64,000 nt of DNA from JABMQW01 sp964439935 (GTDB lineage: Bacteria > Fidelibacterota > Marinisomatia > Marinisomatales > TCS56). A program made the translations under genes and the position numbers. The notes below the pieces were generated by a model. It was not told the DNA's origin. It did no database searches and saw only the letters and a program-made list of their open reading frames with translations. The stretch spans positions 62,001 through 126,000 of the forward strand of contig CAYTPW010000004.1 of assembly GCA_964439935.1 (NCBI GenBank), given 5' to 3'. How positions within the stretch are numbered: the stretch's first letter is position 1; each line of letters starts with the position of its first letter. Positions 34,205 through 45,177 of the stretch are shown piece by piece.

Positions 34205-36013
34205 TTAAAACGCATATAATACGCCAAATATCAACATTCTGTTCCGCGTATTATCCAATTGAACAGCGTAATCTACCCGAATCGGACCCAGTGGTGATTG
34301 ATAGACCAGTCCGGCACCAACATTCCACTGAATTTCTGTGCTTGACAAGGATTTAAATGTATCAGCCATGCTACCACCATCGGCAAAGATTTCACATCCG
34401 AATTGCCATAGTAAAGGAATGCGTAATTCCAAGTTAGTTAACATCCGGAAAGGTTTTCCAAGAGGTTCAAAATTATCATCCTCATTCTTTTCCTCCATAA
34501 ACCTTAAGGTTGACCAGCCACGCAAACTGGTACTACCTCCCAGATAAAATTTGTCAAACTGGGGATCGTCATCGCCTTCCCATCCGTACATAAATCCATA
34601 TTTAATCCTCCCAGCCAGTACAATCCCCCAGAAAATGGTATTGTAAGTTGAGAAGCCTAGATCAATTTTCAAATAATCGCGGTTACCGCCCAGTATCCAA
34701 CCCGCACTAGTGGCGTTAACAGTAATGCGATTCCCACCACCGGGTTGCAGTGGTTTGTCCGTATTGTCCCAGTTTAGGTCAAAATTCATTGTTCTTTTCT
34801 CAATTTCATTAATATTTGCCGAGTCGGGTTGAATGAATTTCTCCCACTGCAAGCCGGTTTGAATAAATGATCTTTCACCCATACGGTGCACGTAATTCAG
34901 TTCAGTTCCGTATTTTTGAATCCGGGGTAATTCGGAACTCTCAAAATCAGTATAGACCTCATAATATCCTGATAAGCTGGTAGGCAGGCGATACCCTGCA
35001 AACCACTGGGAAGACAGAGTAAGAACGCTCGAAAATTTGATATATTTGAATTCCTGTAAATTTTGGGTTATCGGCATATTGGCTGAAGATTTAATGCTGA
35101 AACGGCGTAATGATTGGACTAGGTTCCGATTTCGCCACTCTAGGACGCCACCGATACCCGGTCGTTCCTCTGCAACCTCCTTGTATTTAAACGGATAAAA
35201 GCCGCCTTCCGAAATCAATTCTCGAGATTTAAAATTGCGTAACTCGACTACTATATCAACCAGTGTGTCGCTTGCAGCTGTTTTAACGGGGGTAATTTTT
35301 GCCAGAGAAAAAATGCCCGTTTCCAGAATCCGTTTTTCAGATTCATTAATAATATCCTGGCGATATAAATCTCCACTCTGCATTAATAATTCACGCTCAA
35401 CATAATGCAAATCAATATTAGCATTACCGGTAATTGAAATTTCGTTTATAAAAATATCAGAACCCTCATCAAATTCCAGGAATATTTCAAATGTGTCACC
35501 GACAGCTTCATAGACATTAATGGTGGTGAATAGTTTACCATATCTAGCAAACGCTTCCTCCACCTGGGACATATTAGTATTCATTTTGATTGGATTATAA
35601 GGTTGGTTCAATTCCAAGCCCAGCAGTTTGAGAATTCGCTTAGAAGTGAGGATGGTATTTCCTTCTACTCTAATTTTATCCAGTCGTGTTTGGTCACCTT
35701 CCTCCACATTAAAGTAAATATTGGCAGTTAGGTCATCATTAAACTTAAATGAATCCTTTACTACAACTGACAAATATCCCTTCGATATATAAAGATTTTT
35801 CAAAATTATCGCATCAAGTTTCAATATCCGCCGATCAAAGTCCGAGGTTGAAAATATTTGTGGTTCCTTCAGCCTCAGGATGGACTTGATTTCACGATCG
35901 CGTATTGATTCATTACCTTCAATCGTTATATTATCAACCGTATACCGTTCATCTGCTGCACAAAAGATTGTACCGGTGACAATCAGGGATATTAATATTC
36001 TTTTTGACGACAT
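34205..36013 (-). CDS. tamA: TamA/Omp85-family outer-membrane assembly protein
   Basis: Omp85 superfamily beta-barrel of 602 residues in the outer membrane. A signal peptide (1-19) is followed by about three POTRA repeats (e.g. VDNITIEGNESIRDREI near 26-42, DKIRVEGNT near 112, NEISITGNAN near 190) and a C-terminal barrel (about 270-602). The barrel contains KFYLGGSTSLRGW near 510, the conserved lid-lock motif region, and the chain ends in a terminal Phe. Its immediate neighbour encodes TamB, which favours TamA over BamA, though BamA is a remaining alternative. Confidence 0.85.
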   Translation of the reverse strand: MSSKRILISLIVTGTIFCAADERYTVDNITIEGNESIRDREIKSILRLKEPQIFSTSDFDRRILKLDAIILKNLYISKGYLSVVVKDSFKFNDDLTANIYFNVEEGDQTRLDKIRVEGNTILTSKRILKLLGLELNQPYNPIKMNTNMSQVEEAFARYGKLFTTINVYEAVGDTFEIFLEFDEGSDIFINEISITGNANIDLHYVERELLMQSGDLYRQDIINESEKRILETGIFSLAKITPVKTAASDTLVDIVVELRNFKSRELISEGGFYPFKYKEVAEERPGIGGVLEWRNRNLVQSLRRFSIKSSANMPITQNLQEFKYIKFSSVLTLSSQWFAGYRLPTSLSGYYEVYTDFESSELPRIQKYGTELNYVHRMGERSFIQTGLQWEKFIQPDSANINEIEKRTMNFDLNWDNTDKPLQPGGGNRITVNATSAGWILGGNRDYLKIDLGFSTYNTIFWGIVLAGRIKYGFMYGWEGDDDPQFDKFYLGGSTSLRGWSTLRFMEEKNEDDNFEPLGKPFRMLTNLELRIPLLWQFGCEIFADGGSMADTFKSLSSTEIQWNVGAGLVYQSPLGPIRVDYAVQLDNTRNRMLIFGVLYAF

Positions 36014-36017
36014 TATC

Positions 36018-39000
36018 CTAGTAGGAATAACGTAAACGGTATTTTACCTGCAATTTTCCTTCTTCATCATAATTACCTACCAGGGAAAGATAACGATTTA
36101 ATTTATATTCCACACCAACTAAATTATTTGAAAGTCCGAAAGATCGTTTATAAGAATAATTCAGAGCCAGTTTGGATGAAAGTTGGCGCTGGGCACTGAT
36201 CTCCAGATCATCTGTATTTGTATCATCAATCAATCCACTAGTTCCAGTTATATTTACTTCATCGATAATTCCGAGCTGACGGGTAACCTGGGATAAGTTT
36301 TTTTCCAGTTGCTGCTCGAACCAGGCACCAACAATTGATCCGGACAACTGCCCGAATCCCCCACTAGCAAATTCATCGTCCTGAAGCCGTGTACGTAATG
36401 TCAGCAATGAGAGTATATCAGTCTGGGATAAAAACGGATCCGAATCAAACATCAGGGTTGGATTATCAAGGCCACCTGTAAGGGTGACTGTGATTCGATA
36501 TATATCAATATCGGTATAAGCCTCGATATCTAGGTCAGGATTGAATCCCCGCCGGTTAAAAACTAATGAACTACCGTCCACAATGTTGAAGATATCACCG
36601 GTATAATAAAATTTCCCTCCCTGAATAAACAATTCTCCGGAATAATCAGATTCCTGATCACCGAATTGAGTTAGGCTTAATTCACCGATCAAATCGGCAT
36701 CCAATTGAGTATTAATCAGTTTAAAATCGCCGGTTATGGGAAATGTAATTTTATACTCTGAAATTATTTCATCGCGTTCGTAGGTAGATTCGTCAATATC
36801 CGAAGTAACAAATTCCTGTTTCATCTCAACATTAATCGGTGCTATCGTTCCGGAATAAGTGATCGTATCCTGACCAGTCATTGTCAAGTCAACATCGACC
36901 AATCCTTCAATATCACCCAATAATGTGCGAACGTAGGCATTGTCGGCAATTAAATGAAGATCGTAGCGCGGTTTGAAAAATTTAGTCATATCCATACTAC
37001 CACTAATTTCCAGATTGCTATCGATAGCCCTGGTTCGACCGGTTAAAGCAGCCCGGATGCTGATCCGACGATTAAATTCCGGCGATGGGGGTAATGTTGC
37101 ATTAAACCTATTAATATGCATCATATTATCGGTTATTTCAATTGCACCTGAGATATCCTCAATTGTATTGTCTAATAAAATTGTGTAGATGCTGCCATCT
37201 ACAACATTTAACCAACCATTGCGTATTATTTTCTCCGGTACACCAGATAATGAAAGGCCAATATCAAGATTACCGGTCAAAGAGTCGGCAGCATCCAGAT
37301 AACCACTTAAAAATTCCATATCACCGGTTTTAGCTGTTACTTCCAGGAATAATGAATCACCATTAACAAATTTACCAAATTTATCTGAAGCCAGATTGAG
37401 ATCAACTGGCAATGACCCTGAACCTTTGATCTCATTCCCCCGATACTTGGACTCAAAAGAATAGAAATTTACGCGTTCGCCGCTATAATCGCCCTTACTG
37501 GCAAGTTGACCTAGCGGTACAATATCATATACTGCATCATTGACTTTCAGATCATAGCTGAACCGGAGATCAGAAGTGGTTCCGCTCAAATCAATCTCAC
37601 CAGAAATATCACCACCGAGATAAGTGAAATCTGGTATAAACTGACGCACAATACCAAACTCAACGTTCCGCAATTCCGCAAGTAATCCAATTATAACTGT
37701 GCTTGACAGCTTGTCTTTTAAGGGAAGTACTCCACTGAATTGGATACCGACATCGCTACCCTTCGTCAAGGTGAATTCATCAAAATGCAAAATATTTTCA
37801 TGCCAGACTGTGGATACTACTAAATCATCAAAAGACTGGTTGATGATTGTTCCGTTTTTCATGGATAATTCGATTTCAACTGATTCATCTCCCTGATCCC
37901 CAAACAGGGCCACCTCACCAAATAATAAACCACTAAGTCCTAGAAATCCGTCTGGTATATGTTCTATGATTGCCGAAGAATTAAAATTTGAAAACTTTAT
38001 GCGTCCTTCACGATAATCGCTTATATTGACAAAACCTTCCATAATCCCGTCATCTACATGAATCGTAAATGGTTTAATATCCAGAAATTTTTTCTTCCAG
38101 CTTACTTCGAATGGTTTGGCAGTCACAAAATAATGCAGATTATAACCCATTCTCAGTTGGTCGAACCTTATTTTTCCTGTGGGATCCAATTCACCGGTGA
38201 TCTGAAGAAAATTCTCACCATCCTTAATATGCAAACTGGTAATTGTTATCAGTTGATTCCCTATTGCCAGTTCAATAGATCCAATGTCGGCGTGATATCG
38301 TTTCCAGGTACCCTCTTGGAGACTAAAAGTTACATTACCCTGTTGCAGATTCCAGGGTCCTTTCAAATCTGCATACATATCAAGTCTATTGATTTGAATA
38401 TCATATAAGTCAAAATCAACAAAATTAACATCAGCTAAAATCCGGGGATTACTGATTGAATCATTGATACTGATTTCCCCCGTTACCAGTCCGCTGGCGC
38501 TTAATTTGCCCAGAATTTTCTCTATTAACGCCAGATTGGCGTCAACCATATTTATTTTCAGATCAGCCTGGTAGTCATCGATACCTAATAACCCGGATAT
38601 TGCAACAGTTCCTATGTTATTTGTAATCATTAGTGGATTATCGATCGTTAGAAGGTCGTCCTGATAGACAACTACCCCTGATAATGTTATATCTTCATCG
38701 GGTATGAGCGCTTGTTCCAACAATTCTAAAGAAATCAGGGCATGTTGATTATAGGAAGTGTCAATCGTTGTTTCAATCAATACCATTCCCGAAAGCTGAG
38801 TGGTAGGTGCTTTAGTCAAGAATTGATTCAGATTGAGTTTACTAAGGTTTAATCGCCCACTAATTCTCTGGTCCTTTTCAAAAATACCCTGACCGTCGAT
38901 GTATGTACTATCAATTTCCAGTCTGATGCTTTTCAGTTGATAATTTCCGGTTTGCGATGTAACTATAAACTCGCTTCTGACTGTATCAGAGGTGGTACTG

Positions 39001-39833
39001 ATCAACAATTCCCCGGTGTGCTGCACCAGATCGGTCTCAAAGATCAGTTTTGTATCAATTACCCTCCAGGTTGGTTTAATCAAATTCCAGGCAGAACTAT
39101 CGATCGGGACCTGGAGATCATTAACGGTTAATTCTCCTTCAAAATATGGTGCCGGTTTCAATGCACCTTTCAAATCAAGTACAAAAGACTGATTATTAAT
39201 TTCACCTGCTAATGATTTTACGATTAGCTCTTCCGGGAATATTTGCAGACCTGAATTTGATATACGCAAATCAAGCTGCTGGTTATCCCAATATGAAAAC
39301 TGATTAATATAGATGAACGAGCCGTCAGAGCGATATCGAAATCTGCCAGTGAAGGCCAGGTCGATTGATCGATCAATATCAGGTCCGGTTAATAAATTAA
39401 TATCGCCATTTAAGACCAGTTTTTTGATATAGATATCCGTTTGTAATAATTGGCTGGATCGATCGCTCAAGATATTTAGACTATCAGCGATTGAATCGCC
39501 GTGGAAGGTCAGCTCAAAATCATTTATTACTACTTTCCTGAAACTGTATTCCCTGAATAACCATGGTATTGGATTTATATTAAATAACAATTCCGGTGTA
39601 ACCAGGATTTGAGTCGAGTCGCTGTTCGAAATTCTCAGATTGGCGATCCGTGCGTTTGTTAACAGATGACCGGAGATTGAATCAAATTCGACCTGCCAGT
39701 CATTCTGTGACTTCAGCAAATCGTCAATTACACCGGTCCACATTGCCGGGGTTAATAAATAAAATACAGCTGCCATCAAAAAGATAGTCACCAGCAAGAT
39801 AATCGGAATTACAATTTTTATGCGCTTTTTCAC
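36018..39833 (-). CDS. tamB: TamB-like translocation and assembly module protein
   Basis: Very long periplasm-spanning protein of the TamB/DUF490 family, about 1271 residues. It forms a beta-taco groove that moves lipids or outer-membrane proteins together with TamA. An N-terminal signal anchor (KKRIKIVIPIILLV...) is followed by repetitive AsmA-like beta structure, and the C-terminal TamB domain spans about the last 350 residues, with FNRRGFNPDLDIEAYTD and LSLLTLRTRL. GTG 39833 is chosen because it begins at the basic end of the anchor; an in-frame TTG at 39851 is possible. No clear Shine-Dalgarno sequence precedes either. tamA follows after four bases. Confidence 0.88.
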   Translation of the reverse strand: MKKRIKIVIPIILLVTIFLMAAVFYLLTPAMWTGVIDDLLKSQNDWQVEFDSISGHLLTNARIANLRISNSDSTQILVTPELLFNINPIPWLFREYSFRKVVINDFELTFHGDSIADSLNILSDRSSQLLQTDIYIKKLVLNGDINLLTGPDIDRSIDLAFTGRFRYRSDGSFIYINQFSYWDNQQLDLRISNSGLQIFPEELIVKSLAGEINNQSFVLDLKGALKPAPYFEGELTVNDLQVPIDSSAWNLIKPTWRVIDTKLIFETDLVQHTGELLISTTSDTVRSEFIVTSQTGNYQLKSIRLEIDSTYIDGQGIFEKDQRISGRLNLSKLNLNQFLTKAPTTQLSGMVLIETTIDTSYNQHALISLELLEQALIPDEDITLSGVVVYQDDLLTIDNPLMITNNIGTVAISGLLGIDDYQADLKINMVDANLALIEKILGKLSASGLVTGEISINDSISNPRILADVNFVDFDLYDIQINRLDMYADLKGPWNLQQGNVTFSLQEGTWKRYHADIGSIELAIGNQLITITSLHIKDGENFLQITGELDPTGKIRFDQLRMGYNLHYFVTAKPFEVSWKKKFLDIKPFTIHVDDGIMEGFVNISDYREGRIKFSNFNSSAIIEHIPDGFLGLSGLLFGEVALFGDQGDESVEIELSMKNGTIINQSFDDLVVSTVWHENILHFDEFTLTKGSDVGIQFSGVLPLKDKLSSTVIIGLLAELRNVEFGIVRQFIPDFTYLGGDISGEIDLSGTTSDLRFSYDLKVNDAVYDIVPLGQLASKGDYSGERVNFYSFESKYRGNEIKGSGSLPVDLNLASDKFGKFVNGDSLFLEVTAKTGDMEFLSGYLDAADSLTGNLDIGLSLSGVPEKIIRNGWLNVVDGSIYTILLDNTIEDISGAIEITDNMMHINRFNATLPPSPEFNRRISIRAALTGRTRAIDSNLEISGSMDMTKFFKPRYDLHLIADNAYVRTLLGDIEGLVDVDLTMTGQDTITYSGTIAPINVEMKQEFVTSDIDESTYERDEIISEYKITFPITGDFKLINTQLDADLIGELSLTQFGDQESDYSGELFIQGGKFYYTGDIFNIVDGSSLVFNRRGFNPDLDIEAYTDIDIYRITVTLTGGLDNPTLMFDSDPFLSQTDILSLLTLRTRLQDDEFASGGFGQLSGSIVGAWFEQQLEKNLSQVTRQLGIIDEVNITGTSGLIDDTNTDDLEISAQRQLSSKLALNYSYKRSFGLSNNLVGVEYKLNRYLSLVGNYDEEGKLQVKYRLRYSY

Positions 39834-39877
39834 TGGATACAAGAGCAACAAAATTAACTTGCTTTAGTTCCAAATAC

Positions 39878-39905
39878 AAAAAAAGCGGGATTAAACCCGC
39901 TTTTA
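39878..39905 (-). terminator. Terminator after dnaK
   Basis: AAAAGCGGG and CCCGCTTTT form a nine-base-pair stem around a six-base loop. Read leftward the stem runs into a longer T-tract, so it should end dnaK transcription before tamB. Confidence 0.85.
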
Positions 39906-39922
39906 TTTAAGATCGGTAAATA

Positions 39923-41830
39923 TTAATCAACTACTTCAAAATCAGCATCTTCTATTTCGCCATCACCTTTTTTCGATTTCTTATCTTTCGGGGGTTCCGT
40001 CTGCGCTTCGGTTTCCGGTGCTGCCTGATCTTTAGTAGTTTCATACATCTTCGATGATAATTCGCTCCAGGATTTGGTCAGATCATCCAATGCCTGCTTG
40101 ATGTCATCTTTATTTGTGCCGGCATTCGCCTTTTTCAAAGCTTCAACCTTTTCTTCCAGCTTCTTCTTATCTTCCTCATTCAGTTTGTCAGCCAGTTCGG
40201 TAATATTTTTTTCCGTCTGGTATATCATCTGGTCAGCCTGGTTCCGCAAATCGATTTCTTCCCTTTTGGCCTTATCTTCAGCTTCGTACTTCTGAGAATC
40301 ATTGACCATTTTATCGATCTCAGAATCACTCAAACCGCTGGAAGCTTCGATCCGGATACTCTGCTCCTTACCGGTTGCCTTATCCTTGGCATTAACATTC
40401 AGGATGCCATTGGCATCAATATCAAAGGTTACTTCGATTTGGGGAATACCCCGGGGGGCTGGCGGGATTCCATCGAGATGAAAACGGCCGATGGTCTTGT
40501 TGTCAACTGCCATTTCCCGCTCACCCTGTAATACATGGATCTCCACCGTAGTCTGACTGTCGGCCGCAGTACTGAAAATTTGCGTTTTCTTGCTAGGAAT
40601 AGTTGTATTCCGCTCAATCAGTTTGGTGGACACACTGCCCAGCGTTTCAATACCCAAAGATAAAGGCGTCACATCCAGCAACAGGATATCATCGACTTCA
40701 CCGGCCAAAACACCACCCTGGATTGCAGCACCGAGGGCAACCACTTCATCCGGGTTGACACTGCGGTTGGGTTCTTGATCAAATATACTCTTCACTTGCT
40801 CTTGAACCATCGGAATTCGGGTCGAACCACCCACTAAAATGACTTCGTTGATTTCGGAAGCCTTTAAGCCGGCATCCTTGATTGCTTTCTGGCAAGGTTG
40901 GATCGTTCTTTCAACCAGATGTCGGACCAGTTCCTCAAATTTGGCTCGCGTCAAGTTTAAGTTCAAATGCTTGGGACCTGAAGAATCAGCGGTAATGAAT
41001 GGCAGGTTGATATCAGTTTGTTTGGAACTGGAAAGTTCCTTTTTAGCACTTTCTCCGGCTTCCTTCAAGCGTTGCAGAGCCATGGGATCTTTCCGGAGAT
41101 CAATGCCCTCACTCTTCTTGAATTCATCAGCAATCCAATCAATCATTACCTGGTCGAAATCATCGCCACCCAGATGAGTATCACCGTTGGTGGACTTAAC
41201 TTCGAAAACACCATCACCCAATTCCAGAATGGAAATATCAAAAGTACCGCCACCAAGATCAAATACAGCAATCTTTTCATCATTTTTTTTATCGAGACCA
41301 TAGCTTAATGATGCAGCAGTTGGTTCATTGATAATCCGTCGGACAGTCAAGCCGGCAATCTTACCAGCATCTTTGGTGGCCTGGCGCTGTGAATCATTAA
41401 AATAAGCAGGCACGGTAATAACCGCATCGGTTACTTTCGATCCAAGATGCTCTTCAGCCATCTGCTTTAATTTTTGCAGGATCATGGCACTGATTTCCGG
41501 TGGTGTATATTTCTTTTCACCGGCTTCTACAGTCACTCCGGCACCCGCCTGCTTCTTAACCGCGTAAGGTACTTCTTCGATTTCAGTCCCTACTTCACCG
41601 AACGAACGCCCCATAAAACGTTTGATCGAGAAAACGGTATTCTGTGAATTGGTAACCGCCTGGCGCTTGGCCGGTTGCCCAACCAATCGTTCATCTTTCT
41701 TTGTAAATGCGACTACTGAAGGTGTCGTGCGGCCACCCTCCGGATTAGTAATTATCGTTGGTTCACCACCCTCAAGGACAGCAACACAAGAATTGGTGGT
41801 TCCCAAATCAATACCAATAATTTTGCCCAT
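39923..41830 (-). CDS. dnaK: Molecular chaperone DnaK (Hsp70)
   Basis: ATP-driven Hsp70 chaperone, 635 residues. The nucleotide-binding domain starts MGKIIGIDLGTTNSCVAVLEG and has AVFDLGGGTFDISILELGDG near 190 and LVGGSTRIPMVQ near 335. The substrate domain has LLLDVTPLSLGIET near 390, and the C-terminal lid ends in EDADFEVVD. AGGAGG lies close upstream of the ATG. No grpE or dnaJ is next to it and no clear CIRCE element was found in the 130 bases upstream. Confidence 0.97.
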   Translation of the reverse strand: MGKIIGIDLGTTNSCVAVLEGGEPTIITNPEGGRTTPSVVAFTKKDERLVGQPAKRQAVTNSQNTVFSIKRFMGRSFGEVGTEIEEVPYAVKKQAGAGVTVEAGEKKYTPPEISAMILQKLKQMAEEHLGSKVTDAVITVPAYFNDSQRQATKDAGKIAGLTVRRIINEPTAASLSYGLDKKNDEKIAVFDLGGGTFDISILELGDGVFEVKSTNGDTHLGGDDFDQVMIDWIADEFKKSEGIDLRKDPMALQRLKEAGESAKKELSSSKQTDINLPFITADSSGPKHLNLNLTRAKFEELVRHLVERTIQPCQKAIKDAGLKASEINEVILVGGSTRIPMVQEQVKSIFDQEPNRSVNPDEVVALGAAIQGGVLAGEVDDILLLDVTPLSLGIETLGSVSTKLIERNTTIPSKKTQIFSTAADSQTTVEIHVLQGEREMAVDNKTIGRFHLDGIPPAPRGIPQIEVTFDIDANGILNVNAKDKATGKEQSIRIEASSGLSDSEIDKMVNDSQKYEAEDKAKREEIDLRNQADQMIYQTEKNITELADKLNEEDKKKLEEKVEALKKANAGTNKDDIKQALDDLTKSWSELSSKMYETTKDQAAPETEAQTEPPKDKKSKKGDGEIEDADFEVVD

Positions 41831-41963
41831 AATTTTTTTCCTCCTTAATGTGCATTAAAAATGTTGTACTGTCTTCCTGACAATAAACATGCCGTAAGCA
41901 GTTCTGCGTCCTTTTGTCAGAGATAGCTGATGAATCTATTTATATGGCAGATAAAACTGGTAG

Positions 41964-44471
41964 TTACTTCGTTTTGATTGATTCCCGATTTGTTTTAGCT
42001 CTTTTATTCCCGGTTGTTTTTTTCTTTCCCGGCGACTTGCGCGTACTTTCAGAAAAAGTGAATTGATTCTTGATACAATCAATTTTAATCCGTTCCCCGG
42101 GTTTAAATTCCTCGCGCAACAATTTTTCAGACAGTGCGTCTTCGATCGAAAGTTGAATTTCGCGTCGCAGATAACGGGCACCGTAATCGCTGTTGAAACC
42201 GCGATCCAGCAGTTTTGACCGAGCCCGTTTTGTCAGAACTAGGGTCATGTCAAATTTGGCCAGGTTATCTCGGACATCCTGAAGCTGGATATCAATAATT
42301 TTATAAGCATCAGCTTTTGTCAAGGGGTGGAATACGATCGATTCATCGATCCGGTTAAGGAATTCGGGATTGAATTGAGCCTTGATATGTTCCTGCAGTT
42401 TATTCTGCAATGTCTCAAAATCAGTTTCATCGGACGATTCAACGAATCCAATCGTAGAGCCCGACATTATATCTTTGGAGCCGGTATTGGAAGTCATGAT
42501 AACGATCGTGTTCTTGAAATCGACCTTCCTGCCCAAACCGTCAGTCAGCTGGCCTTCGTCAAATAATTGCAGAAGAACATTGTAGACATCAGGATGAGCT
42601 TTCTCGATTTCATCGAAGAGGATTACCGAATAGGGGTTCCGGCGGACTTTTTCCGTCAATTCCCCACCTTCCTCATAACCGACATATCCCGGTGGAGCGC
42701 CGATCATCCGGGAAACCGAAAAACGTTCGCCGTACTCTGACATATCCAGCTTGATCAAGGCATCATTGCGGGTGAACAGATACTTGGCCAGAGCTTTGGC
42801 CAACTCAGTTTTTCCTACTCCGGTTGGTCCCAGGAAGAGAAAAACACCGATCGGTCGGTGGGGACTTTTCAACCCGGCTCGGGCCCGCTGAATCGAGCGC
42901 GTGAGACTTTCAATGGCTGGATCCTGGCCCACAATGTACTTGTGAAGACCGGCTTTCATTTTCAGTAATTTCTGTGATTCGGTCTGGGCTACTTTGGTAA
43001 CCGGAATACCAGTAACTGTTGAAACAACTTCCGCTATTTGCTCCTCGCCAATCATTACCGGATTCTTCTGCTCGCTATTCTCCCAGAGCTTCTGTTCCTT
43101 CGCCAGCCGCTGCTGAATCCGCCGCTCCCTATCTCGTAGTTTAGCGGCATCTTCAAAACGCTGTTCTGCGACCACCAGATCCTTCTCGGCCTTGATCTGC
43201 TCTAATTCAAGTTCAAGATCAATAATTTTCTTTGGTACTTTTACATTCATCATGTGCGCCCGCGCCCCCGACTCATCCATAATATCGATCGCCTTATCCG
43301 GTAAATGTTTATCGCTGATATAGCGTTCCGATAAGCGGACACAGGCAATGATAGCCTCATCTTCAAAAACAACGTTATGATGTTTCTCATAGTGCGATTT
43401 CAGACCGTGCAGAATCTGCTGGGATTCCTCTACCGATGGTGGATAGATCATAATCTTCTGGAAACGCCGTTCCAGAGCACCATCTTTTTCAACATGCTTG
43501 CGGTATTCATCGAGGGTGGTGGCGCCGATACAGTGAATATCGCCCCGTGCCAAAGCTGGTTTGAACATATTGGATGCGTCCAGGGAACCGGAAGCACCAC
43601 CGGCACCGACCAATGTGTGTAACTCATCGATGAACAGGATCAGATTCAGATTTGACTCCAGTTCCGCCATGATCGTTTTCATCCGTTCCTCAAATTGTCC
43701 CCGGTATTTGGTGCCGGCCACCATTGCGGCCAGGTCCAGTGACAAAATCCGCTGATTGTACAGCAAACGCGGTACCGTTTTGTCAATAATTCGTTGGGCT
43801 AATCCTTCAATGATCGCGGTCTTACCTACACCGGGCTCGCCGATCAGAACCGGATTATTCTTCTTCCTCCGGGTCAGGATCTGAGCCACTCGTTCGATCT
43901 CCATTTCGCGCCCGATCACTGGATCCAGTTTATTCTTACTGGCCAGACGCGTGATATCCCGCGCAAAATGATCCAGGGCTGGTGTGGTTGATTTGGCGGT
44001 TTTACCAGTTAGTGAAACTTTCTTCTCCTCCGTTTTGGACAGCTTTTTATCTTTCAGCAAATCTAATATGGAATTATAATCGATATTGAAACCAGACAAC
44101 ACCTCATAAGCGATTCCCTCGGTCTCTTTCAGAATCGCCAGTAATAAATGTTCGTCTTGAGCCATGCTAGCACCCAGACCCACTGCCTCAGCAAATGAAT
44201 TGCGCAAAATCCGTTCAGCCCGGCGAGTCAGCGGAATATGACCCAGCGTCATGGTTCCGGCTGATGATTTTATGATATCCACAATTCTGGCTCGGATCTC
44301 ATCCGGACTACAGCCGAAGGATTCCAGAATTGGCAGGGAATTCCCGGATCCTACCCGCAGTATCCCCAGCAGCAGATGTTCCGATCCTACATAACTGTGT
44401 CCCAGGCGGATGGCCTCCTCCCGGGAGAATTTCATTATATTCTGAACACGCTTTGAAAAATTTTCTTTCAT
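41964..44471 (-). CDS. clpC: Clp protease ATPase subunit ClpC
   Basis: Hsp100 unfoldase that feeds ClpP, 835 residues. It has the Clp N-domain (1-145, two repeats, SYVGSEHLLLGIL and MAQDEHLLLAIL), a first AAA+ domain with GEPGVGKTAII near 210, and a middle region with a UVR-like motif (EQRFEDAAKLRDRERRIQQ near 435) that identifies ClpC rather than ClpB. The second AAA+ domain has GPTGVGKTELAKAL near 550. The C-terminus is basic. No clpP or mcsA/mcsB lies nearby. Confidence 0.94.
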   Translation of the reverse strand: MKENFSKRVQNIMKFSREEAIRLGHSYVGSEHLLLGILRVGSGNSLPILESFGCSPDEIRARIVDIIKSSAGTMTLGHIPLTRRAERILRNSFAEAVGLGASMAQDEHLLLAILKETEGIAYEVLSGFNIDYNSILDLLKDKKLSKTEEKKVSLTGKTAKSTTPALDHFARDITRLASKNKLDPVIGREMEIERVAQILTRRKKNNPVLIGEPGVGKTAIIEGLAQRIIDKTVPRLLYNQRILSLDLAAMVAGTKYRGQFEERMKTIMAELESNLNLILFIDELHTLVGAGGASGSLDASNMFKPALARGDIHCIGATTLDEYRKHVEKDGALERRFQKIMIYPPSVEESQQILHGLKSHYEKHHNVVFEDEAIIACVRLSERYISDKHLPDKAIDIMDESGARAHMMNVKVPKKIIDLELELEQIKAEKDLVVAEQRFEDAAKLRDRERRIQQRLAKEQKLWENSEQKNPVMIGEEQIAEVVSTVTGIPVTKVAQTESQKLLKMKAGLHKYIVGQDPAIESLTRSIQRARAGLKSPHRPIGVFLFLGPTGVGKTELAKALAKYLFTRNDALIKLDMSEYGERFSVSRMIGAPPGYVGYEEGGELTEKVRRNPYSVILFDEIEKAHPDVYNVLLQLFDEGQLTDGLGRKVDFKNTIVIMTSNTGSKDIMSGSTIGFVESSDETDFETLQNKLQEHIKAQFNPEFLNRIDESIVFHPLTKADAYKIIDIQLQDVRDNLAKFDMTLVLTKRARSKLLDRGFNSDYGARYLRREIQLSIEDALSEKLLREEFKPGERIKIDCIKNQFTFSESTRKSPGKKKTTGNKRAKTNRESIKTK

Positions 44472-44502
44472 ATCAACAATATATTTATTTCAGTTCTGTT
44501 TG

Positions 44503-45177
44503 TCAATTATTCTGCTCAACCAATTGTCCCGCCAGTAATTCAAACCGACGATCACCGATCCTGGCTACTTCCGGATTATGGGTGGTGATCACCAGCGATT
44601 GTTCGAAATCACGATTAATGTGCCGAAACAGATTAATCAGCTTGGACGCATTTCCTGCATCGAGGTTCCCGGTGGGTTCGTCCGCCAGAATAATTTTTGG
44701 CCGATTGATCAACGCTCGTAAAACAGCTACCCTCAAACGCTCGCCGCCGGATAGCTCCGACGGAAAATGATCGCTGCGTTCCGTCAGACCCACATAATCC
44801 AGCAATTCCATGGCCCTTCCCGTTCCTACTGCATCGCCCCCCGCGATCAGGCTGGGAATCAGGATATTCTCCAGAGCGTTGAATTCCGGTAACAGATGAT
44901 GGAACTGAAATACAAAACCAATGTAGCCGTTGCGTAAGGAAGAAAGTTCACGATCCGACATTTTGCTGACATCACTGCCGGCCACAACCACCCGACCCTC
45001 GGTTGGTTTGTCCAGGGTACCAAGAATATTCAGGAAAGTCGATTTACCGGAGCCGGAAGGTCCCATAATAGTAGCGATTTCACCTTCACCAAGCTGGAAA
45101 TCAACTCCGTTTAAAACAGTTAATGATTTAATGCCATTGGTAAAAGTTTTATGAATTTTTTCTGCTGACAGGATCAT
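44503..45177 (-). CDS. lolD: LolD-type ABC transporter ATP-binding protein
   Basis: ATPase of a lipoprotein-releasing exporter, 224 residues. Walker A is GPSGSGKSTFLN (about 39-50), the Q-loop FQFHHLLPEF, the signature LSGGERLRVAVLRAL (about 143-157; the usual QQ is RL) and Walker B IILADEPTGNLDAG. It overlaps the upstream permease gene by four bases, giving the order permease-permease-ATPase. This fits LolCDE, which passes lipoproteins from the inner membrane to LolA; MacB-like exporters are the alternative. Confidence 0.88.
   Translation of the reverse strand: MILSAEKIHKTFTNGIKSLTVLNGVDFQLGEGEIATIMGPSGSGKSTFLNILGTLDKPTEGRVVVAGSDVSKMSDRELSSLRNGYIGFVFQFHHLLPEFNALENILIPSLIAGGDAVGTGRAMELLDYVGLTERSDHFPSELSGGERLRVAVLRALINRPKIILADEPTGNLDAGNASKLINLFRHINRDFEQSLVITTHNPEVARIGDRRFELLAGQLVEQNN

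Noticed and set aside
41831..41963. CIRCE or sigma-32-like heat-shock element before dnaK
   Set aside because: Only a short TGTC/GACA inverted repeat is present, without the CIRCE consensus or -35/-10 of a heat-shock promoter.
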